Assembly: GCF_032854445.1 (NCBI RefSeq)
Contig: NC_088303.1
Location: forward strand, 20,097,501 to 20,161,500
From: Liolophura sinensis
Lineage: Eukaryota > Mollusca > Polyplacophora > Chitonida > Chitonidae
DNA: 64,000 bases
Direction: 5' to 3'
In this document: positions 13,213 through 26,800 of the stretch, piece after piece
How positions within the stretch are numbered: position 1 is the stretch's first letter
Layout: each line of letters starts with the position of its first letter
Program-made: the position numbers and the translations under genes
Notes under the pieces: model-generated
Databases searched by the model: none
The model's input: the letters and a program-made list of their open reading frames with translations, nothing else
What the model was told of the DNA's origin: nothing

Positions 13213-13572
13213 TCATAGTATAACCTCTTTATAAAAAGACCGCTGTACAGAGGTTAGCATGACTGTCATCGGGCTGTAGGTTACACAGGTTAGCATGACT
13301 GTCAGTGGACTGTTGTGTACAGAGGTTAGCATGACTATCAACGGGCTGTAGTGTACAGAGGGTAGCACGACTGTCAGCGGACTGTAGTTTACAGAGGTTA
13401 GCATGACTGCCAGCGGGCTGTAGTGTTCAGAGGTTAGCATAACTGTCAGCGGACTGTAGTTTACTGAGGTTAGCATGACTGTCAGCGGGCTGTAGTGTAC
13501 AGAGGTTAGCATGACTGCCAGCGGGCTGTAGTGTACAGAGGTTAGCATGATTGTCAGAAGGCTGTAGTACAC
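13213..13572 (+). repeat. Minisatellite, 36-bp unit, about ten copies
   Basis: Unit of the form GTACAGAGGTTAGCATGACT followed by GTCAGCGGGCTGTAGT. Because 36 is a multiple of three, a 152-codon minus-strand open frame runs through it (SPLTVMLTSVHY repeats); it is taken as an artefact. Confidence 0.9.
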
Positions 13573-13629
13573 GACCCTCCATAGGTTGCTGACAGATCTT
13601 CCCACATACGGCCGGAGAGAAAAGAATAT

Positions 13630-13740
13630 GTTATATTTCACAAAACAATATGCCGCAATAACAGAGTACATTCTATCATCAGTTAAACAACAAACTTTCT
13701 GTGAAAATAAACAGATTAGTCATACAAGTCTATATAGACT
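13630..13740. mobile_element. Partial MITE copy (family of 14995-15225)
   Basis: One end of the element: a segment like AGAGTACATTCTATCATCAG followed by a CAACAAACTTTCTGTGAAAA-like block, matching the right ends of the copies at 15164 and 18490. Confidence 0.5.
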
Positions 13741-14994
13741 AAATACCACACTCTTTTTCACTCTAAAGAACTATTCACCGTGATACTAACCTATATCCAC
13801 CAAATAGCATACCACAGTTTGTGCTTGCACTAAAGACGTCATTCCATGCAATCTCAGTACACTAATACTAGTGACAGTCATGACAACCTCCCTTGTGCAT
13901 AAAAGACTAGCCAACTTCTAAACACTAAATACCATTAACAGTCATGTTATTCATTATACACTTCAGACCACTGACAACACCAACCACCAAAGAACTATGA
14001 AAGCAAACACTGTAAAATTAGGCTACGTACCACGTAAAGAGAAGATGACAGCCATGCTAACCTCTACACACTAAAAAAAAAAAACACTGCAGGAGTCAGG
14101 ATGGGAACACAACATACATAAGTGTGGCGAATACTGTACATTTAATTATATACATAACGCAGATAAATGATGATGTCATGAGACAGGGAGGCCATCGAAT
14201 TATGAAATTTTAAATCATAATTGAGATGAAAGGGTAGAAACGCCAGGGAGAAAAATGCGAATGTAATTTAGCTGCAGTGCACGTCAAACTTTTTTTTCTC
14301 TGTTTTTTAAATAAAATCGCTTATGCGGTAATAACGTTAGAAGCAGTACACAGAAGGGACCAGGAGAAGACAATTTGTTCAAAATTATGTTTTCTGAGTT
14401 CAATGATTTTAACTCGGTTACAGGATAACAAACTATTTTCTGTTTTATTGAGTTCAGTGGTTTTATTTAACTCGGTTACAGGATAAGAAATATGAACGTT
14501 ACAAATACATGGAAATAATAAAGGTAAAGCAGGTAAGTGTTGATTGACTTAATGATGTTTATCATAGTAGTCAAAAATATTTTAGTCTGACAACGGTAAT
14601 GACACCGGAGCGTAATATGCATGCCGCACTGGTATAAGCCGTGAACTCCATGTAACGCCACGCGGTCGCTTGTTTCCACGTGCCCCGAGAAGGTATGGTT
14701 ACATTGGAATTTCCAATATAACCTGAGGGAGGATAAGAATATCCGAACGACTGGAAGACAAGGGGCCACTATGCACCTGTCTCTTGCAGGAAAATATTAC
14801 AGACAAATATTTGTGGACTGATGAAACACCACACAGACAAGTGGGTCGAATACTGTATATTTAATTAAATCCATAACGCAGATAAGGGATATATGTAATA
14901 CATTTAAAAGCACAGCGACAATAGGAAATATAAAAGATAAAGCGCCCACTTGGACAAAAATTAACGCAAATAACAGGCATACAGTCAAAAAATT

Positions 14995-15225
14995 AATCTG
15001 TTAATTTTATCAGTCTGTCTTGAGTGATGCTAGAATGTATTCTGCTATTTCAGCAGATTGTTCTGCTAAATATAACACGCTTATTCTATTAAATAAACAT
15101 ACGGTCCTATCTGAGTAACAGGATATTATCTTGAATATGACAGAACATTATGCTACAATTAATGAATACATTCTAGCATCACTCAGACAAAAGACTTTTT
15201 GTCAAAATTAATATATTAATTTCTT
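14995..15225. mobile_element. MITE with perfect 22-bp inner inverted repeats
   Basis: Positions 15021-15042 (starting TGAGTGATGCTAGAATG) are the exact reverse complement of 15164-15185. Imperfect complementarity extends outwards towards TTAATTTT/AAAATTAA ends. No coding capacity. A second copy lies at 18330-18545. Confidence 0.7.
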
Positions 15226-15769
15226 GAGTGTACCGTCTCTTTACACTTAAAGCAAGAGAGAAACGTGTAATAAAAACATTACGCATAAAAGAGGTATGAG
15301 CCTACCGTGTAGACAAAAAAAAAACATAACGCGTGTAAGAAATACAACATACACTTAAAATCATAACACAGGTCAGAAATATGTGCAAACAAAACTCAGA
15401 AACCACATATGCCGTACACTCAATAAAACTCCATGCATGACTAATCGACCGTTTTTGGCCACATGCCCCGTGAAGATATAAATGCATGTGAATTCAGAAA
15501 ATACTCTGTCCGAAGATAAGAGAGCCTGAACGAAAACAGGAAGACAAGGAGCAGGGCGTACCTCTTCTAGAAAATATTGTACAGAAGTACTGTGGTCTAA
15601 TGTATCAAGAAACAATGATAATAAATATCAACAGATATCACGATTAAAGTACTGTGTAGTTCAGAATTTAATCCACACGTATAACATATATCAGGTCGTC
15701 ACAGATATAGAGTACAATAAAAAATCATGTAACGTTAAAAAGAAAACATAAAACATAAAGTTGATCAGA

Positions 15770-16455
15770 GATATAGGGACATTCAGACATAAAGCTTATA
15801 TATGATGACTATACTACACACTTCGATAAACATGCGTATTGCAAAAGAGAGATATACCGCACACTTAGACATAAAGTATATGATAACTATAATACACACT
15901 CCGATATGTATATTGCAGAAGAGAGATATACCGCACATTCAGACACAAAGCATATGATAACTATAATACACACTTTGATAAACATGCATATTGCAGATTT
16001 TTAATTTATTTGATTTTATTGGTGTTTTACGCCGTACTCAAGAATATTTCACTTATACGACGGCGGCCAGCATTATGGTGGGTGGAAGCCGGGCACAGCC
16101 CGGGGGAAACCCACGACCATCCGCAGGTTGCTGCAAGACCTTCCCACTTACGGCAGGAGAGGAAGCCAGCATAAGCTGGACTTGAACTCACAGCGACCGC
16201 ATGGGTGAGAGGCTCCTGGGTCATTACGACTGAGCCACGGAGGCCCCGCATATTGCAGAAGAGAGATATTCCGCACACTTAGGCATAAAGCATACGATAA
16301 CTACATTGCACAATTCGATAAACATGCATATCGCTGAAGAGAGATATACCGCACATTTAGACATAAATCACATATCAGATATATATATAGTGCACACTTC
16401 CATAAACATGCATTTCACAGAAGAGAAATATACCGCACTCTCAGAAGAAACATAA
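15770..16455 (+). repeat. Tandem array, unit about 76 bp, interrupted by a SINE
   Basis: Diverged units built on GAGAGATATACCGCACA, AGACATAAAG..ATATGATAACTA and ACACTTCGATAAACATGC. The array is split by the SINE at 15998-16248. Confidence 0.8.
15998..16248 (-). mobile_element. SINE, full length (251 bp), minus orientation, with target-site duplication
   Basis: Target duplication CATATTGCAGA at 15987-15997 and 16249-16259. The plus strand reads tail (TTTAATTTATTTGATT) to head (TGAGCCACGGAGGCCCCG). On the minus strand the head has A-box-like and B-box-like (GAGTTCAAGTCC) motifs, indicating tRNA origin. Confidence 0.93.
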
Positions 16456-18329
16456 CGCATATATCACAGACGCAAACGAGATATATATACCGTCAAAAAA
16501 AAGCAAATAAGAGAAATACAACACAATGGTATAAAACACAGACTATTAATTCAGACGTACACATGACGCAGATAGGAGATACATATGTACATGTATGAAG
16601 AATTAACACAGATAAGAGGTATACTGAATGGTTAAATATAATACACGCGCTATGTATATATAAAAACATAACACATAAACGCTATAAGCCCAACGTACGT
16701 CGAGAAACATAACGTATGTTTAAAAAAAAAGACAATGTACATTTAAAACCACGATGCATAAGAAATATTTTTATAAAACATAACCCAGAAAATACATACA
16801 TCGAACACTTTAAAAACACAACATATTTAACAGATATAGGCCAGTTATAACACAGTACATATGAAAAGCATAAAACACAGGTGGGAAATATATTACACGT
16901 GTAAACCAAATAAATCTGTGATAATAACGCACCGGTACACACTTCAAAAACACACAGCAGATAAAAAAAATACCGAAGTTAAAAACATAAAGCTCATAAA
17001 CAATAAATTCTTACAAAAAGAAATCACTCACAGGCGTTGCAAATATTTCCTGCCTAGTGAAAAAGTCCAGAACAGAATTCTTTTCTACACGCTACAATTG
17101 TGAAGCGTATGATTAGATACGAGCATTGGGACATTTTCAAACACTGATGGTTGCGTCTGTATCTGAATGCTTTCATCGCTCAAAGAATTATTTCAGGATG
17201 GAAGGGAGGGGGTATTTATGCCTGCATGCATGGTCAACCGAACACGAAAGTGACAGTTTTCGGGGGAAGAATCTGACTTTCTGACAAAAAATTGCATATC
17301 TAGTTCAGAGCATTCATCTCCGCGTTTTTGAAACATTTAAGTTTGATGAAATAATTTTTGGATAAAACATTTTTTACTTTGCTCACCTGTGATATTCATT
17401 TACTATTACTTAATCTTTGTGCGCTGTGTTTGTTAGCAGCCAGTTTTGTGGGTGAAGAAAACGGGAGTGCCTGCATGCAAGGCAAACCTCTGATCTTTGC
17501 CGATTTACTGACAAACTTTTTCACGTGTGACGTACAGATTTACACACCTTGTATTGGCAGGTGACAAGTGATCTTCCAAGACAAGCATCATTGACTGCTT
17601 ATATTGTTACCAATGTCACAAAGTGTTGAAATATTTTATCGTTAACGAACTTTCCCGTTCAATAAATAATAAAACAGCGCTTTGTTGTCATGTTAAAATG
17701 CTTGCAATCTATGGAGTTACATTTGCTTGAATTCAGTTTCATACAAAATACAATACGATTTGCTATAATCGGCATACGTATATTGATACGGAAGATTTAC
17801 GAACGTAAGATGTAAACTTAAGATCATTCGCCTACACAATGTAATGGACAGATTAATACATATGCCTTGGAGCTTTCCAAAGATAACAGATTTCCATGAC
17901 AACTGATTACTACTGATAACATCACGTACCTTCTTGTCTATAGGCTAAATCTAACTGTTAGAAGCTATATAAGTGTACTCAACAGAGATCTAAAGAAACC
18001 AAAGAAGATACATGAATGTTAACCGAATCAAAAGACATGTTGGATCCAAGGTAGATTTCATTTGGCCTTCGTTTAAAGAAAGCTTTTATCACATATAAGA
18101 TGTCAAACTTAATTGGGACTTTGTATAATTAGGCCTACGGGGGTCTGAATCGTGATCTGAAGACGTGCAACCAAGCTCCGTCACCTGCAGGGCTTCCATG
18201 CCCAAGCGTTAAATTTACGTAGACCTATCTTACTTATATGTCGACGTATATCATACTTTCGTACAGTACTTAAAATGGCTCTTGTAAATGTCTTTAAATT
18301 AAATTAATCGTTATTTTTAAGAGAAAGTC

Positions 18330-18545
18330 GGATGTATGCGTGATGCTAGAATCTATTATGTTATTATATCACAATATTCTGTCAAATTCAACATAATATT
18401 CCGTTAGTCTAATAGAATCGATTTGCTGAATTAATAGAATATGTGTGTTATTTTTAACAGGATACTCTGCTGCAATAGCAGAATACATATTCTCTCATCA
18501 CTCAGCCAACAGACTTTCTGGTAAATTTAACAGATTATTTTTTTT
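18330..18545. mobile_element. MITE, second copy
   Basis: Left end CGTGATGCTAGAATCTATTA and right end AGAATACATATTCTCTCATC with ACTCAGCC match the inverted ends of the 15021-15185 element. The interior is AT-rich and non-coding. Confidence 0.6.
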
Positions 18546-20794
18546 GAGTGTGTTGACAATAAGCAGTCGAAGATGCTCGTGTCGCCGTTTGCGTCTCGAG
18601 TAGCCTAACTTTCTTTTAAGACCACTCAACTGTCTTCCGCCAATGTGTGCATCTCTGTATATGTGACATGACGTGGGAAATTTCTTCATGTGGTATGATG
18701 ATGTCATACATAGGTATCACTGTATCACTGTCATGGTATAGTGTGTAGTAGTATAGGTCTATACTTGCACACCGACACCGACACACACACACACACATAT
18801 ATATATATGTCTCTCTTACTGACAAATTATCCCTTGTCACCAAACCCTTCACTCATAGATCTTCATGTTTTAAATTAATTATGCCAGACACCTAGCTGCA
18901 ACGCCTTTAACAGAATATTTCTTAAAAAATAAATAAACAGGCCTGTAGTTTGTTTCATGTTAACCAGGCCTATATACATATGCAACTGCACAATTTACTA
19001 GCTTAAGTTCATGAGACAATGTTACAAAAAATGAAATGCCAGCTCACTTTCTAGAATATTTATTGATCAACAAGGCGTGCCTCATGTATATAGGCCAACA
19101 TTTTCACCGGCCAACAGAAAACCAATAAACAAAATTAAAACAAAAAACAAAAAAAAAAAGAAACAAAAAAACAAAACAAACAAAAAAAAAAAAACAATGA
19201 CATCAACATATGCTTTGTGCCTAATTTGTTTTGCACAGATCTTCAGAAGGTCAGAAAAGAGTATCTATCAGAATGATTTTTTTGCTTCTTTTGTTTTTTG
19301 TGGTTTTTTTTGGGCCACCAACTGCAACTAAACAAAACAATAACATTCTCCAACACTTGGTGTTTTGAGTTCCCTGAGCGTGGAGATCATCGTATTGATC
19401 AAGTAACGGTACTTACAAAGATAATCTCACAAAAATGTGGTACGTGGTAATTATTCAGCATGTCAGTGATTATGCTTACGTTTGCAACTGGTGTTTCTCA
19501 ACAACGGTCTGCGTTGTTATTTGATATCGTAAGACAACCTTGCTACACCACAAAGTTTGTGACTTTCAGGTGTCGAAGTATGGACATCCGATGATCTACT
19601 ACATACAGATTTTCTGCCACAGAAATAAACTTAATTCGGAGATCTGAATTTATGCATGCATTCAACCACTATCCACTTTCTAGTGTATTCAGCTAAACTG
19701 TCACTCACTCTTGCCGCGACCGAGTGAGGTTACGTGCCCTAATCCAGTTCCCATCGGTTTGGCTGTGGCTTTAAGTCAGAAGGATTGTCAGGAACGGGCC
19801 TTAAGCGGGTTCCTCGTTCATGGAAGTTCCGTATGGGGGCGCTCTCGCATATACACGATGTTGTGGGAATAACATAGCGGTGGATAGCCTTGGTGTACAT
19901 GTAAGTTCGGCGAATTCAGCGTATTTGCTGTGGAAAAAGAATAGATATACCCCTGCGATGTGTAATTATTTGTGTTCTTCAAAGTCTTTGTGACAAGAGG
20001 CATACATGGCAATTGTATATTAAGATTATACGAAACATTTGCCATTTGTAACCGGCTATGCAATTCCCCCAACTTCCGGCATTTTTCCGAGCGCGACCAG
20101 GCGAAACCAGCATAAATTGTATTGGGAACTCGCTTGTGTTGTGGTCAAGTGGGTAGGCCTAGATGGCGGAGGTCAGAGGAATTCTCCACACATGGAATTG
20201 ACTGCTGTCAGTGAATTACCGTAACATAATCTTGAGGATAGTGTTTGTAAATTGTAAGAATTCTCAATGTTGGGCACTGGGGCACTTGTCAGCCCGTAGG
20301 AAATCAGATCTCTTAACACACACTACATGAATATGGCGTATAGTATGTGTTGAGAGACCAAATTGGACTATGGTTAGTTAAGAACTCCTGTCATATATTT
20401 GTTGCGTGATACTGCCATGTGTGATTGATTTAATAGAAGTCTGGAATATGTAGGCCTATATGCACAACTGTTTTTTTTTTTGTCAGTTTGAAATATGTGG
20501 AAAGTTATGAACATAGAAAAGCTATGTGGACTTGTTGAAATTTAAACCAAAGCGACCTGTAGCTATATAAGGGTGACAAGTTTCAGTCATGCCACACAGC
20601 TCGCAAGACTAATATATATATATATCAGAAATTGACAGTTTATTCACGAAAAACTAAACTTTAATTCATGGTATGAGTTTGATGTAGACCTACAGAACTG
20701 CAAAGATTATTTATCGCAGAATTTCTGGACCTTATCATAGTAAAGATAATTTGCCACATTGAACCCCTTTTTTTTCTTACATGTTTCTTTTCAG

Positions 20795-20860
20795 ATTAAT
20801 GAGAAATAACAGCAGATATCAAGTATACATTGCATCCAATTCTAGGAGAACAAAACTAAA
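20795..20860 (+). other. 5'UTR part of the ligase start exon
   Basis: A polypyrimidine acceptor (TTTCTTTTCAG, AG at 20793-20794) precedes the start codon by 66 nt, so at least one untranslated exon should lie upstream. The best open promoter candidate is the 19690-20270 stretch, but I see no decisive signal. Confidence 0.5.
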
Positions 20861-23800
20861 ATGGCAGCATCAAACAGCACCAAAGTGAAATGTAAATTTT
20901 GGGAGAAGTGTTATAGGAAGGATCCAGCACACAAGAAGGAATTCCTCCACCCGGGCGACTTATCAGCTGGTGAGGATGAGGGTATCAGGGGAGATAACTC
21001 TACCACTGGTGCTTATGTCACATCATTCTCTCACCAGAAAGATTTTGATTCAGATGAGATGAAGCTCAGCAATATTAACCTTTGTTTATCCCCTTTCAGT
21101 ACTTATAAAGTTAATGAACTTGTAATATTTACCTGTTTTAGTCCTTCACATTTTATTTCAAGTTATTTAAAAAAAGTTGGGAACATAACTAACTCCCCTT
21201 CTTTTGACATTATTTTTAATGTTTAGTGGTAATGAAATGCTCATGACCATATAAATAGAAACTTCATGATTTCATGGACTAAGACTTGGAACTTGGCTGT
21301 CTTTTTACTTCTGAGTTAGGCCCTCAGCATATAAGGAGATACAGCCAGTACTTGTCAATGTCAGTAATTAACAATTAACTAAATAAATAACAAAATGTTA
21401 ATCTACTTTATTGACAGGTACCAGTAAGCTGTCTGGCATAACCTTGAAGGGAAAGACGGTCGTGTTTACAGGAATATTATCCCAGGGTACACGGAAACAA
21501 GCCACAGTCCGAGCAAAGGGGTTTGGACTGGTAGTCAAACCCACTGTTACTAAGACAACAGATATTGTTGTTGCCGGTGAGATGCCAGGAAAAAAGCTGG
21601 ACTTGGCTGATGACAATGGTAAGAGCCAAGGTTTCATGTTAATTACATGAATTACAAGACATCACAAGGATATGTATGTATGTATGTATGCGTGTGTGTG
21701 TGTGTGTGTCTGTGTGTGTGTCTGTGTGGTTTAATGTCGTACTTAACAGTTTTTCAGTGATATAACGATGAGGAGTTACTAGGTGTGTGTACATATGTGT
21801 CTTCTTGTGGCAGGGTGAGTCCATGCCGCCAAAGTGTTGCTGCTGCGACATTATACTGACAGCGGGTCAACCAGCCATGATTCCTTGTTCTAACCTGTCA
21901 GTGGTGAGTGCCATTTGAGGCAGCTGCAAGACATCACAAGGAACATTGCTGGCAAATTTGTAGGGAGTGACTGCCCATTATAATCAAGTGAGGTTGTGTA
22001 TTCTAATCCAATCCATGCTTTTGATCTTAGCACAACTCTCTCAGGATACATGTTATTATGGTCGGTCAGCAGGGAATTCTTTTCTTTTTTTCAAGAGATG
22101 AATATTGTTAGAAGGATTTAAACAAAATTCTATCAAAATCTTGAGGTAGAACTGTAGTTTGGAGGGTTAAGCCCAGCAAACATATTTTTAGCAGGCCCTG
22201 GTTTCCTCTAGGCCCTGCCCAGTTTGTTCCACCAATACACGAGACCCTAGGAGGAATATGTTGTCAAGACTCTTTCAAACGAATAAATAGATAAAAACAA
22301 AAAATGAAGATGTGGAGCTCACCTTCTTTAGGTTTGCAGTATTGTGCACATGAATAAGTGAACAGTTAATTCTCTTCACTGCAATGTTCTTCTGCAGACT
22401 CCATGGACACATTTGCCAAAGTGCACTGCACAAGGTGACTTTTGTGTACATGTCTGAGGCTCTGGGGTTCTTGTTGTTTTGATTAATTTATTTATTTGAT
22501 TAATGTTTTACGCCATACTTAAGAATATTTATCTTATGCGATGGTGACTAGCATTATGGTGGGAAGAAACCAGGCAGAGCCGGTGGGAAACCTTGGACCA
22601 TCCGCAGGTTGCTGGAAGATCTTCCTACATTCATCTAGCTGTTTTGGCAAAAATTGTTGCCCATGTGGAAAGAATTGTTTGCATGGGAAATGGCACTACT
22701 GAGACCTCCAGTGATGGATGAAAAATGGTATTGAAAGCTGAAAGTATGATTTTGGTGAAAACAATATTAAGTCTGTCTTTTGACTTTTGGACACTTTGTG
22801 ACACAGTGACCCTGTCTAAACACTTGGTCTGTTACCTGTACAGGTGTGGCTGTTCTAACAGAGGAGGAATGGGAGCAACTCTTACTTCAGTCTGCATCTG
22901 GCCCTGGTAAAACAGGTAAACAGGGACATCTCATTCCCTCCAGTACTCAGACTGAAGGCAAACCATCTCCAAGCAAAAAACAAAAGGTAACATGCATGTA
23001 TCCTGAAAATGTAACTTTAATGGATGTCAAGGGTGGAGAAATCAAATATTGATTTATGATTACAGTGTTTTCTTTTATCTCCACCAGAACCATGAAAAGT
23101 GTTTTTACTGAACTCTTAACTATTATCATGCTGAAATGTACCTGAACATGTAATCATAATTTTCCAGTTACAATTGTCTATGGGTACCTCTGCAGGCAAG
23201 GTGGTTAGCATGCTATGGCGGAACAACGTCCTAAGAGCCTCTCACCAATGTAGTTTCTGTGAGTTCAGCTCTAGCTAATGCTGCTTTCCTCAGCGGCTGT
23301 ATGTGGAATGGCAACCTGTGTACTCTTTCAAAAGACATGACTTTATGTACACCGGACTACATCTGTTTTCTTGTTCTTAGCTTTTGAAAGATAGATTATA
23401 GTTTCTCCCAGGTGATGTTAAAGAAAAGCTATCCTGTTGACTGTGTGCAGGTAGTTAGCCATGAGGTGAGTGAGTCTGAAGGCAGCATCACAGACGTGAA
23501 CAGCTCTGATGACGAGAACGGGACGAGAAAAACCCCTCTGAGGCGACAGAGAACCCACAACCTCAGTGACAGTGAGGTTGGTTTAGGATGACATACATTG
23601 TATCAGCTGTAATAAAGACGAATAAAGAAATAAATTTATACCAACAAATGTAACATTCATTTATGAGTGCTAAACATTTTGGCATAAAATTTTATAGAAA
23701 TTAAATTCATAGTGTAATGTACAAATTGTATGTATGGTATTGGCATGCAAAGGTGAATACCTCATATTCATACATGTGCATAGGGAACGTCTTGTTATTT

Positions 23801-26800
23801 ATAGGATGAGTCACCCGGGCCGGCCATGAAATTTAAAAATGCCACACCCACATTGCCAAATGAGGGGAAGACCACACCCAGATCACCAAATAAGGGAAAT
23901 GCCACGGCACCGTCATTAAACAAAGGCAAAGCTCCAAGGTGTAAATACTGGCCTAATTGTTACAGGAATGACCCAACCCACCTGAAGACATTCCACCACC
24001 CACCTGTCATTCAAGGTATGGGAAATTTACAAATTCTTAAGTCAGAAATAATGAATGTACTTTTTTGCTAATGGATGCATTATATTCACTGGCCAGCCAA
24101 GTTCGCAGGGAGTAATTGTCGAGTCCAGCCATTTCACGGGATCATAGCGTTCAACAAATTGAATTGCGTGAACGGAACTTATGAAATAGACTTGTCCTAC
24201 ATGTGTCTTCATTCCACTTGTCAAAATCAACAAGTCAGTTGGACAAATTGCATTGTGTGAATTCACCTTTACACATACATTGTATTTTTACAAAAATATA
24301 GATTGGCCGAGGTGGGTTACTGTTCCAGTGCGGTGCAATTACCCAGGAGCCTCTCACCAATGCACACTCTGCGAGTTCAAGTCTAGCTCATGCTGACTTT
24401 CTCTCTGGCCATACGTGGGAAGATCATCCAGCATCCAGTGTTTGTGTAAACTCGGAACCTACGTCCAACATTCCGGTTTCTTGATTGTCAAGCGGAAAAC
24501 AAAATGTACTGTTCGCTACCTTCTGGGAAGAAGAGTTCTACCGGAAATGTATGAACTGCACTTCGGCGGTTTCCAAAGGCAATTCTCCTCCCAACACAAA
24601 AGACATCAGGACCATACTCTTTTCAATGGTGTTTGCTTGATATTTAAATTTTCTTCTCCTTTAAGATGCTGACCCAGGGGAGGGAACCAGTGCAGGTGGG
24701 GGTCAGGGTGATGCTGATTATGACGACGACGATGACGAACCTGCACATATCATGGATGTTGGGGAGACAGTGGACGTAGGAAACTACAGGATCAAGCGAG
24801 TCACTGACCATTACTACTGCACGTAAGATTCTTCTTACACGGCTGTATGTACATATGTATTATATGTGCGGGAGAAATATTTCCTGACAGAAAACTCAAA
24901 TACAATGGAGTTTTATATGGATGCATTTGGGGTGAGGTAGTGTGTTTATGTTTGAAAGGCGTGGGAAGAGACATTTACAAAGCCAAAAATTGGCTAAATA
25001 AACTTTTGCAGCATTACATCACTGTCTCATATATGTTTCGTTGTTTCAAAGAAACCCTATGAAGAAAGTTGTGTGAAAAAATGTTAGTTCATATTAGAAC
25101 ATACTTTTTGGTGGCAGAAGAAAATTTGTATATATACTAATGTTTTTTATCCAGAATATAAAACATGTAGTTATATACATGTACGCAGAACACTGTCATC
25201 ACGTACATGGTATAGATCTGTAACACACTGTACATGTAGTTATATGCATGTACACAGAACACTGTCATCACGTACATGGTATAGATCTGTAACACACTGT
25301 ACATGTAGTTACATGCATGTACACAGAACACTGTCATCACGTACATGGTATAGATCTGTAACACACTGTACATGTAGGTATAGACATGTACACAGAACAC
25401 AGTCATCACGTACATGGTATAGATCTGTAACACACTGTACATGTAGGTATAGACATGTACACAGAACACTGTCATCACGTACATGGTATAGATCTGTAAC
25501 ACACTGTACATGTAGGTATAGACATGTACACAGAACACTGTCATCACGTACATGGTATAGATCTGTAACACACTGTACATGTAGGTATAGACATGTACAC
25601 AGAACACTGTCATCATGTACATGGTATAGATCTGTAACACACTGTACATGTAGGTATAGACATGTACACAGAACACTGTCATCATGTACATGGTATAGAT
25701 CTGTAACACACTGTACATGTAGGTATAGACATGTACACAGAACACTGTCATCACGTACATGGTATAGATCTGTAACACACTGTACATGTAGGTATAGACA
25801 TGTACACAGAACACTGTCATCACGTACATGGTATAGATCTGTAACACACTGTACATGTAGTTATAGACATGTACACAGAACACTGTCATCATGTACATGC
25901 ACTTCGATGCTTGTAAAGCGACTTTTAATACTTTGAAACGTTCTGAGAAAACTATGGGGTGTAGAGTAACAGTTCGCAGAGTTTCATGAAGCTTGCATCT
26001 CTAGGTACAAAAAAAAATCATTTTAACCCCATTTTCCTGCATTTTGTGCATAAATTTCACAGAAAAAGTGCTGAAGATTTACAGTAGGTCACATTTCCTG
26101 AACACTATTGACTTGCAATGTTCTTACCTGACCAGGTGTATGGGATGGAAGACCCAGCCTGGCCCTGTCAACAAGCGTACATGTAAACACCTAAGACAGC
26201 ACCTTGGGGAGAAGTTTGAGGCAAAGCGTTGTGGTAACACAGGTGTTACAAAGAGACAATCTCCTCAAGTATCCAAGTCACCCATTAAAACGCCTCAGTT
26301 ATTGCTGGCCCAGAAGTTTGATGAGAAGTAAGGGTTGAGAAGTGTTTTGTGTTAGTACATGTGCCCTACTGTTAAGGTTTTTCTTGTAGCACATTAATTT
26401 AGAACACATTAATTTAGAACACATTAATTTAAAGTATAAATTATCATATTTATACTGTAATTGATAACATGTTCATTGTATACCACTATATGGCTGATTA
26501 GAATATTCCCAGGCAAAAAAAAAAAAAAAAGAAAAAAGAAAAACATTCAATCTTTAATTGGTAACACTGGTTCTGTTGCTGGTAAAAATTAGCTCCTTAA
26601 TACTTGCATTTTGTTTTTGATATTTGTGTTAATAATGTAGATATATACATGTATCTATGCACATGACATGCAGATTATTTACGGTAGTATGCTTACACTG
26701 GGCCAAAGATTACCTGGATTAATATCCCCTAATGTTGTTATTGACAAAGTACCAAAATTGCCTGTAGTACAGTGTTAAAGATGACCATAGTTGAAATTGA

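Larger units (their letters stand above)
11495..20794. other. Intergenic region between KCC and DNA ligase (divergent)
   Basis: No convincing coding exon except the weak candidate at 12812-12824. The first ~350 bp are relatively GC-rich and presumably hold the KCC 5'UTR and promoter. 13080-13570 holds short repeats and a 36-bp minisatellite. 13620-18545 holds three MITE copies, a 76-bp array and long AT-rich stretches. 19140-19200 is A-rich with AAAC/AAAAC runs. An open frame at 17358-17564 encodes a hydrophobic peptide with no recognised similarity. Confidence 0.6.

Noticed and set aside
13213-13671. 152-codon minus-strand repeat frame (SPLTVMLTS repeats)
   Set aside because: 36-bp minisatellite that preserves frame; no independent coding evidence.
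17358-17564. 68-codon frame with a hydrophobic N-terminus
   Set aside because: No similarity, no splice context and AT-rich intergenic surroundings; could be chance.
19077-19331. Lysine/asparagine-rich plus-strand frame
   Set aside because: Created by an A-rich low-complexity run (19138-19198).
25137-25936. 230- and 253-codon open frames on opposite strands
   Set aside because: Product of a 69-bp (23-codon) tandem repeat without stops; inside a ligase intron and without protein-like composition.
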